A DNA stretch of 11,054 nt from an uncultured Clostridia bacterium (lineage in GTDB: Bacteria; Bacillota_A; Clostridia; Oscillospirales; Oscillospiraceae). A program made the translations under genes and the position numbers. Where the stretch lies: contig CAMZJG010000015.1 in the NCBI GenBank assembly GCA_947307505.1, positions 1 to 11,054 of the forward strand, in the 5' to 3' direction. The notes beneath the pieces are model-generated. The model made no database searches. It saw only the letters and a program-made list of their open reading frames with translations, and had not been told where the DNA came from. This document shows, one piece after another, positions 7,009 through 11,054 of this stretch; positions within the stretch are counted from its first letter, which is position 1, and each line of letters begins with the position of its first letter.

Positions 7009-8232
7009 ATGGAGCGCGGTTATGCCGGATTCACCGTTACCCCCAAGGCGGAGCGGGCCCTTCGGACCGGACATCCCTGGGTCTACGGGGAAGAGGTCCT
7101 GTCTGTAACGGGAGTATATGCCCCGGGCGACATCGTGGACGTTTTCTCCCGCAAGGGGCGGTGGCTGGGCAGCGGTATGGTGAACGACCACAGCAAAATC
7201 CGCGTCCGTCTGCTCTCCCGGAACGCCAACGATCGTTTTGACGAAGCTTTTTTCCTCCGGCGCATCCGGTATGCTCTGGAGTACCGCCGCACGGTCATGG
7301 GAGAGGACTACGGCTGCTGCCGTCTCATTTTCGGCGAGGCGGATCAGTTCCCCGGTTTGACCGTGGACCGTTTTGGGGATGTGCTGGTCTCGGAGGTTCT
7401 GTCTCTGGGCATGGAGCGGCGGAAGGATCTCCTGTATCGGCTTCTCCTGCAGGTACTGGAAGAACAGGGTGAGCACATCCGGATCATCTATGAGCGCAGC
7501 GATTCCCCTCTTCGCGCCAAGGAGGGGCTGGAGCCATGGTCCGGCTATATTTCCCTCCCGGGGCTTTCCACGGAGGGAGACGGACATACGGAGATCCGGG
7601 AAAACGGCCTGCGCTTCGACGTGGACTTCATCCGCGGGCAGAAGACCGGCTATTTCCTGGACCAGAAGTGCAACCGTCTGGCTGCGGCCAGGCTGGCGAA
7701 GGGCAGACGGGTGCTGGACTGCTTCACCCATACGGGAGCCTTTGCTCTGAACTGCGCCGCGGGCGGGGCGGCCAGAGTCACGGCTGTGGATATCTCCGGG
7801 GAGGCTCTGGACCAGGCCCGGCGAAACGCCGCCCTGAACGGGCTGGAGGATCGGATGGACTTCCTTCAGGCGGATGTGTTCGAGCTGCTGACGCAGAGCG
7901 CCCAGGCAAAGCAATCCCCCTGGGACTACATCATTCTGGACCCGCCTGCCTTTACCAAGAGCAGCGCCACGGCCGACCGGGCATATCGGGGCTATAAGGA
8001 GATCAATCGAAGAGCCATGCAGCTTCTTCCCCGGGGCGGTTATCTGGCCACGTGTTCCTGCTCACATTTCATGCCTGCCGCCCGCTTTGAGGAAATGCTC
8101 CGGGAGGCGGCTTCCGACGCGCAGGTCTCCCTGCGGCAGATCGAAGCCCGGCAGCAGGCCCCGGATCACCCCATCCTCTGGGGTGTCCCGGAAACGGATT
8201 ATCTGAAATTCTATCTGTTCCAGGTGGTATGA
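7009..8232 (+). CDS. rlmI: RlmI-type class I SAM-dependent 23S rRNA (cytosine-C5) methyltransferase
   Basis: A 407-residue cytoplasmic RNA methyltransferase with the RlmI/YwbD architecture. Residues about 5-85 form a PUA-like RNA-binding domain (GHPWVYGEEV at 21-30). A central region contains GEADQFPGLTVDRFG (109-123). A Rossmann methyltransferase domain follows. Key motifs are FIRGQKTGYFLDQKCNR (207-223), the SAM-binding motif VLDCFTHTGAFAL (235-247), VDIS (260-263), motif IV LDPPAF (310-315), and CSCSHF (349-354), which holds the candidate catalytic cysteine. E. coli RlmI methylates C1962 of 23S rRNA and is almost the same length; the same target is inferred here. The gene has its own promoter and terminator, is divergent from the PGI-like operon, and appears monocistronic. 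The symbol follows the family and has not been tested in this lineage. Confidence 0.88.
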   Translation: MERGYAGFTVTPKAERALRTGHPWVYGEEVLSVTGVYAPGDIVDVFSRKGRWLGSGMVNDHSKIRVRLLSRNANDRFDEAFFLRRIRYALEYRRTVMGEDYGCCRLIFGEADQFPGLTVDRFGDVLVSEVLSLGMERRKDLLYRLLLQVLEEQGEHIRIIYERSDSPLRAKEGLEPWSGYISLPGLSTEGDGHTEIRENGLRFDVDFIRGQKTGYFLDQKCNRLAAARLAKGRRVLDCFTHTGAFALNCAAGGAARVTAVDISGEALDQARRNAALNGLEDRMDFLQADVFELLTQSAQAKQSPWDYIILDPPAFTKSSATADRAYRGYKEINRRAMQLLPRGGYLATCSCSHFMPAARFEEMLREAASDAQVSLRQIEARQQAPDHPILWGVPETDYLKFYLFQVV

Positions 8233-8243
8233 ACGCACAAGCG

Positions 8244-8280
8244 AACCCGGCGTGACCAAATCGGTCACGCCGGGTTTTTT
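8244..8280 (+). terminator. Intrinsic terminator after rlmI
   Basis: A perfect 14-bp inverted repeat, with arms 8244-8257 and 8263-8276 and a five-base loop AAATC, ends in a run of six T (8275-8280). It begins 12 bases after the rlmI stop. The minus strand lacks a U-rich tail, so efficient bidirectional action for the converging lysR gene is doubtful. Confidence 0.9.
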
Positions 8281-8304
8281 AATCATCCGGAAACATGATC
8301 TCCG

Positions 8305-9195
8305 TTATGCCATGCTTTCTTTCCAGTTCTCCCGGACCCATTCCTGGGTGAAGGCGGCAAAGGACCGCACCGCAGGGTTCCTCTCCCCTTCCTCCGTGAT
8401 CGCCAGGCCGACTGTCCGATACGCTCTCGGCTTCAGAGGAAGCAGCCGCAGGCCCTCTGTTTCCCCCCGGAGAAGCAGTTCCTGCATGATGCTGATTCCC
8501 AGTCCGCTGCGTACCATGGCCAGGATGGCATAATCGTCTTTCGTGGAGAGGCGGATATTGGGGGTGATCCCGAAGGAAGCCAGATAATCCCGGGCATCCT
8601 GATCCGAAGCCGCCAGAAGCCCCAGGAATGATTCCTGCGCCATCCGCTCCACCGGAAACTCCTTCTCGTTCCCCAGGGGATGATCCTGAGGAAGCACCGC
8701 CAGGAGCGGATCCCGGTACAGGGGGATGAAGCGGCATCCTCCCGCGCAGCTGGGCGTGGCAAATCCGATGTTGGCCATGCCGGAGCCCAGCCACTGGGAC
8801 ACATCGTGATAGTCCCCCGTGTTCAGACGCAGCTCCACGCCGGGATGGGCTTCCCCAAAGGCCTTGAAGATCCCCGGGAGCCAGTGCACTGCCACGCTGG
8901 AAAAGGAGGCGACCACAACAGCCCCCCGCTCTCCGCCCCGAAAATCGCTGCAGAGGTCCTCGATGCGCTTTTGGGCCTCCAGCAGGGCTTCGATCTCCGG
9001 CAACAGGAGCTTTCCCTCCTCCGTCAGCCGGATCCCGGTCCGGCTGCGGTGCAGCAGGCTCACCCCCAGTTCCTTTTCCAGACCGGCGATCATCTGACTC
9101 ACGGCGGACTGGGTGCAGCCCAGCGCCTCCGCAGCCCCGCTGAGGCTGCCGCTGTGCACGGTCTGGACAAAGAAGCGATAGCGTTTCAGATTCAT
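8305..9195 (-). CDS. LysR-family transcriptional regulator
   Basis: A 296-residue LysR-type regulator of normal length. Residues 1-60 are the winged helix-turn-helix (FFVQTVHSGSLSGAAEALGCTQSAVSQMIAGLEKEL region, with AAEALGCTQSAVSQ at 21-34), followed by a linker helix to about residue 90. Residues 92-296 are the periplasmic-binding-protein-like effector domain. The frame extends upstream to a TTG at 9225, but the ATG at 9195 follows an AGAGGAAG ribosome binding site (9206-9199) and gives the standard LysR N-terminus, so it is preferred. The gene is divergent from putP, and its predicted promoter and own half-sites sit in the shared gap, which implies autoregulation and control of putP. The effector is unknown; proline or another amino acid is a guess from the neighbour. 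Confidence 0.92.
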   Translation of the reverse strand: MNLKRYRFFVQTVHSGSLSGAAEALGCTQSAVSQMIAGLEKELGVSLLHRSRTGIRLTEEGKLLLPEIEALLEAQKRIEDLCSDFRGGERGAVVVASFSSVAVHWLPGIFKAFGEAHPGVELRLNTGDYHDVSQWLGSGMANIGFATPSCAGGCRFIPLYRDPLLAVLPQDHPLGNEKEFPVERMAQESFLGLLAASDQDARDYLASFGITPNIRLSTKDDYAILAMVRSGLGISIMQELLLRGETEGLRLLPLKPRAYRTVGLAITEEGERNPAVRSFAAFTQEWVRENWKESMA

Positions 9196-9221
9196 TTTCT
9201 TCCTCTTTTTTTGAGTAAATC

Positions 9222-9237
9222 GCAAGATGGGACTTGC
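9222..9237. promoter_or_regulatory. Interrupted palindrome over the putP -35, possible LysR site
   Basis: GCAAG (9222-9226) and CTTGC (9233-9237) form an inverted repeat with a six-base spacer. It overlaps the -35 of the predicted putP promoter (9234-9239). The half-site core GCAA/TTGC is shared with the second repeat cluster at 9278-9307. The position, about -47 to -32 relative to the predicted putP start, fits the activation site of LysR regulators. Binding is inferred. Confidence 0.4.
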
Positions 9238-9262
9238 ATTTTCTTCCGTTTTCGCTTATAAT
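9234..9262 (+). promoter_or_regulatory. Predicted putP promoter
   Basis: TTGCAT (9234-9239) and a perfect TATAAT (9257-9262) are separated by 17 bp. Transcription would start near 9269, giving a leader of about 64 nt that runs through the half-site cluster. The weak -35 suits an activator-dependent promoter. Confidence 0.55.
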
Positions 9263-9277
9263 CGCAGCATCTTATTT

Positions 9278-9307
9278 AATTGCTTATATTATATATTAGC
9301 AATTGCT
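9278..9307. promoter_or_regulatory. Half-site cluster, probable LysR operator
   Basis: AATTGCT (9278-9284) and AGCAATT (9298-9304) form a perfect 7-bp inverted repeat with a 13-base AT spacer. A further AATTGCT (9301-9307) makes AGCAATTGCT a 10-bp palindrome (9298-9307). The longer AATTGCTTAT is repeated directly at 9278-9287 and 9301-9310, 23 bp apart (about two helical turns). The cluster covers the -10 and part of the spacer of the lysR promoter. Confidence 0.5.
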
Positions 9308-9317
9308 TATTTGTCAA
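9288..9317 (-). promoter_or_regulatory. Near-consensus lysR promoter
   Basis: On the minus strand a perfect -35 TTGACA (9317-9312) and a perfect -10 TATAAT (9293-9288) are separated by 18 bp. Transcription would start near 9281 and run leftward through the putP promoter before reaching the lysR ATG at 9195, with a leader of about 86 nt. Its strength implies a need for repression by the half-sites it overlaps. Confidence 0.7.
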
Positions 9318-9324
9318 GAGGAGG
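9316..9324 (+). promoter_or_regulatory. Ribosome binding site fixing the putP TTG start
   Basis: AAGAGGAGG lies eight bases upstream of an in-frame TTG at 9333. An earlier in-frame TTG at 9303 has no ribosome binding site and lies within the operator, so 9333 is chosen. Confidence 0.8.
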
Positions 9325-9332
9325 CGTTCGTT

Positions 9333-10811
9333 TTGAATTACACGGAATTGGTCGTTTTCGTCCTCTATCTGCTCTGTATGCTGGGCGTCGGCCTGTACTT
9401 TTTCCTGAAACATAAGGGCCAGGGCGAAAAAGCCTACTTTTTGGGCGATCGTCAGGTGAGCGGCCTGGTCGCCGCCCTCTCCGCCGGCGCTTCGGATATG
9501 AGCTCCTGGGTGCTGATGGGTCTCCCCGGCGCGCTGTACCTCACGGGCCTGGTGGAGATCTGGACCGCCGTGGGTCTGGCCCTGGGCCAGGCGCTGAGCT
9601 GGATCCTGGTTTCCCAGCGTCTCCGCCGCTTCTCCATTGCGGCGAAGGACTCCATCACCATCCCCCAGTATTTGACCAACCGTTTCCTCAGTGGAAACAA
9701 GACCCTGCAGATCCTGTGCGCGGTAATCTTCCTCGTGGCCTATGCCATTTACGCCGCCAGCAGCATCAAGGCCTGCGGCACCCTGTTCAACACGGTGCTG
9801 GGCGTAAACGCCACCGGCGCCATGATCCTGGCTGCGGTAATCATCGTGGGTTATACTTTCCTGGGCGGCTTCAGCGCCGTGTGCTGGACGGACTTCTTCC
9901 AGGGCATGCTCATGCTCATCGCCCTGATCGCCACCCCCATCGTTGCCCTGGCTGCTCTGAATGCGGGCAAGGGGATGGACGCCCAGGCTGTCTCTGCGGG
10001 TTACTGGAACCTGGTCGGCGGCGCATCGGGCTGGGATGCCGTCAGCGGCGTTCTCTCCGGTCTGGCCTGGGGCCTGGGTTACTTCGGCATGCCCCATATC
10101 ATCATCCGCTACATGTCCATCCGGTCTGAAAAGGAATGCAAGCGCAGCGCGGTGATCGGCAGCAGCTGGACCACTCTGATCCTCCTCTTCTCCGTGCTCA
10201 CCGGCCTCATCGGCTTCCGGTATTTCGGCAGCGGCCTGGAAAACAACGAGCTGGTCTTCATCCAGCTGGTGCGCAGCCTCTTCCCCGCCCTGCTCTCCGG
10301 CATCCTGCTCTCCGCCATTCTGGCTGCCTCCATGAGCACGGCGGATTCCCAGCTTCTGGCCTCCGCCTCCGCCTTTGCCAGCGACGTATACCAGCCGGTT
10401 TTCCGCAAGGGCAAGGCAGACAACAAAGAAATGCTTCTGGTGGGCCGGATCGTCGTCGTGATCATCACCATCATTGCCCTGCTTCTCGCCCTGTTCGACA
10501 AGAAGGGCTCCATCATGAGCCTGGTGTCCAACGCCTGGGGCATTTTCGGCGCGGCCTTCGGTCCCGCCATCATCCTCTCCCTCTACTGGCGGCGGTATAA
10601 TTTCCCCGGCGCCATCGCCTCCATCGCAGGCGGCGCGGCGCTTGACCTGGTATGGCTCTACGCCATCAAGCCCCACACAGGGCTCTATGAGCTGCTTCCC
10701 GCCTTCATCTTCAGTCTCCTCCTCGGCGTCGTGGTAACCCTCCTCACCAAGGCGCCGGATACGCAGGTCACAAATCTATTCGACAAGGCCAGTGCAGGCC
10801 ATGACCTGTAA
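9333..10811 (+). CDS. putP: PutP-type sodium/proline symporter (SSS family)
   Basis: A 492-residue membrane transporter of the sodium:solute symporter family, closest in sequence pattern to PutP, which imports proline with Na+. About 13 membrane segments span the protein. LSAGASDMSSW (49-59) carries D55, the same number as the Na+-related aspartate of E. coli PutP. The LMGLPGALYLTG region (61-72), FLGGFSAVCWTDFFQG (176-191) and SMSTADSQLL (333-342) are family hallmarks; S335-T336 match the Na+-coordinating Ser-Thr pair. Length is close to E. coli PutP (502). The start is the TTG at 9333, supported by a strong ribosome binding site, while the frame itself is open from 9303. The gene follows the divergent LysR regulator and ends at a strong terminator, so it appears monocistronic. 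Proline is the likely substrate, but SSS specificity cannot be proved by sequence. Confidence 0.88.
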   Translation: MNYTELVVFVLYLLCMLGVGLYFFLKHKGQGEKAYFLGDRQVSGLVAALSAGASDMSSWVLMGLPGALYLTGLVEIWTAVGLALGQALSWILVSQRLRRFSIAAKDSITIPQYLTNRFLSGNKTLQILCAVIFLVAYAIYAASSIKACGTLFNTVLGVNATGAMILAAVIIVGYTFLGGFSAVCWTDFFQGMLMLIALIATPIVALAALNAGKGMDAQAVSAGYWNLVGGASGWDAVSGVLSGLAWGLGYFGMPHIIIRYMSIRSEKECKRSAVIGSSWTTLILLFSVLTGLIGFRYFGSGLENNELVFIQLVRSLFPALLSGILLSAILAASMSTADSQLLASASAFASDVYQPVFRKGKADNKEMLLVGRIVVVIITIIALLLALFDKKGSIMSLVSNAWGIFGAAFGPAIILSLYWRRYNFPGAIASIAGGAALDLVWLYAIKPHTGLYELLPAFIFSLLLGVVVTLLTKAPDTQVTNLFDKASAGHDL

Positions 10812-10825
10812 GTTATCCTTATACG

Positions 10826-10866
10826 ACAGAGGGGAGAGCGCGATGCGCTCTCCCCTCTGTTTATTT
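10826..10866 (+). terminator. Intrinsic terminator after putP
   Basis: A perfect 16-bp inverted repeat, with arms 10826-10841 and 10845-10860 around a GAT loop, is followed by TTATTT. It starts 14 bases after the putP stop. The hairpin also lies directly after the stop of the converging EamA-family gene, but that strand lacks a U-rich tail, so action there is less certain. Confidence 0.88.
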
Positions 10867-11054
10867 CACGATTCGTTTTTCTTTTTCTCCGGCCAAAGCT
10901 GCACCAGCAGCACGGCGGAAAACACCAGCCCGCAGCCCAGCAGTTCACGAGCGGAAAGTCTTTCATGCAGGATCAGCCAGCCGGAAAGGACGGCGAACAC
11001 GGATTCCATGCTCATGATCAGGCTGGCCACCGCCGGTTTGAGGTGCTTCTGACC
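10866..11054 (-). CDS. Partial EamA/DMT-family transporter (C-terminal end)
   Basis: The minus-strand frame is open from the right edge to a TGA at 10868-10866, giving the last 62 residues of a protein. The segment VASLIMSMESVFAVLSGWLILHERLS, followed by ELLGCGLVFSAVLLVQLWPEKKK, is the classic final pair of membrane helices of a drug/metabolite transporter (EamA domain). The SMESVFAVLSGW, LILHERLS and ELLGC elements are characteristic, and the end is a basic cytoplasmic tail. The substrate is not predictable; amino acids, nucleotides or metabolites are all known for the superfamily. The gene converges on putP. The start and N-terminal domain lie outside the window. Confidence 0.8.
   Translation of the reverse strand, partial: GQKHLKPAVASLIMSMESVFAVLSGWLILHERLSARELLGCGLVFSAVLLVQLWPEKKKNES

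Noticed and set aside
9196..9225. Ten-residue N-terminal extension of LysR from TTG 9225
   Set aside because: The ATG at 9195 has a ribosome binding site and begins exactly where LysR proteins normally start.
9303..9332. Extra N-terminal codons of putP starting at TTG 9303
   Set aside because: No ribosome binding site, and it falls in the operator/promoter region. The TTG at 9333 has AAGAGGAGG at ideal distance.
9276..10676. A 466-codon open frame antisense to putP
   Set aside because: It mirrors a strong membrane-protein gene. Its translation is dominated by Gly, Gln, His, Asp and Glu without any domain pattern, as expected for the shadow of a GC-rich hydrophobic gene. PutP motifs are unambiguous on the other strand.
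10685..10966. A 93-codon minus-strand frame across the putP end
   Set aside because: It crosses a strong terminator and putP coding sequence, and is rich in Arg, Ser and Cys. The neighbouring frame gives the clear EamA C-terminus instead.

Overview
The window looks like a chromosomal stretch from a GC-rich member of the Clostridia (Bacillota). Three things suggest this: GC-rich genes separated by AT-rich gaps, strong AGGAGG-type ribosome binding sites with ATG, GTG and TTG starts, and promoters close to the sigma-A consensus. The protein families (an OGG1-type glycosylase, a Na/Pi cotransporter fused to PhoU, a FliB-like cysteine-cluster protein, ApbE, a PutP-type symporter) also fit an anaerobic gut Clostridia lineage. 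That placement is inference; no rRNA or other taxonomic marker is present. No tRNA, CRISPR array, insertion sequence, phage gene or attachment site was seen.

Layout, left to right. (1) The 5' part of a leftward gene, probably GNAT-related, runs off the left edge. (2) A rightward OGG1-type 8-oxoguanine DNA glycosylase/AP lyase is divergent from it. (3) A rightward two-gene unit has its own good promoter: a Na+/phosphate cotransporter with a C-terminal PhoU domain, then an ApbE-type FMN transferase lipoprotein that overlaps it by 17 bp. The unit ends at a strong intrinsic terminator. (4) A leftward two-gene operon holds a divergent phosphoglucose-isomerase-fold protein and a FliB-like cysteine-cluster protein, translationally coupled through a GTGA overlap. 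(5) Divergent from it is an RlmI-type 23S rRNA methyltransferase with its own promoter and terminator. (6) A leftward LysR-type regulator lies divergent from a rightward PutP-type sodium/solute symporter. The 137-bp gap between them carries overlapping promoters and repeated inverted half-sites, which suggests the regulator controls itself and the symporter. PutP ends at a strong terminator. (7) The 3' end of a leftward EamA/DMT-family transporter runs off the right edge.

Each gene or gene pair is its own transcription unit, and the three rightward units ending at 4107, 8232 and 10811 are each followed by a perfect 14-16 bp hairpin with a T-rich tail. Most genes are housekeeping or transport functions. 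The parts that most deserve a second look are the coupled PGI-like/FliB-like pair and the lysR-putP control region. I did not find a convincing new multi-gene defence, mobile or CRISPR-like system. No gene-free stretch exceeds about 140 bases.
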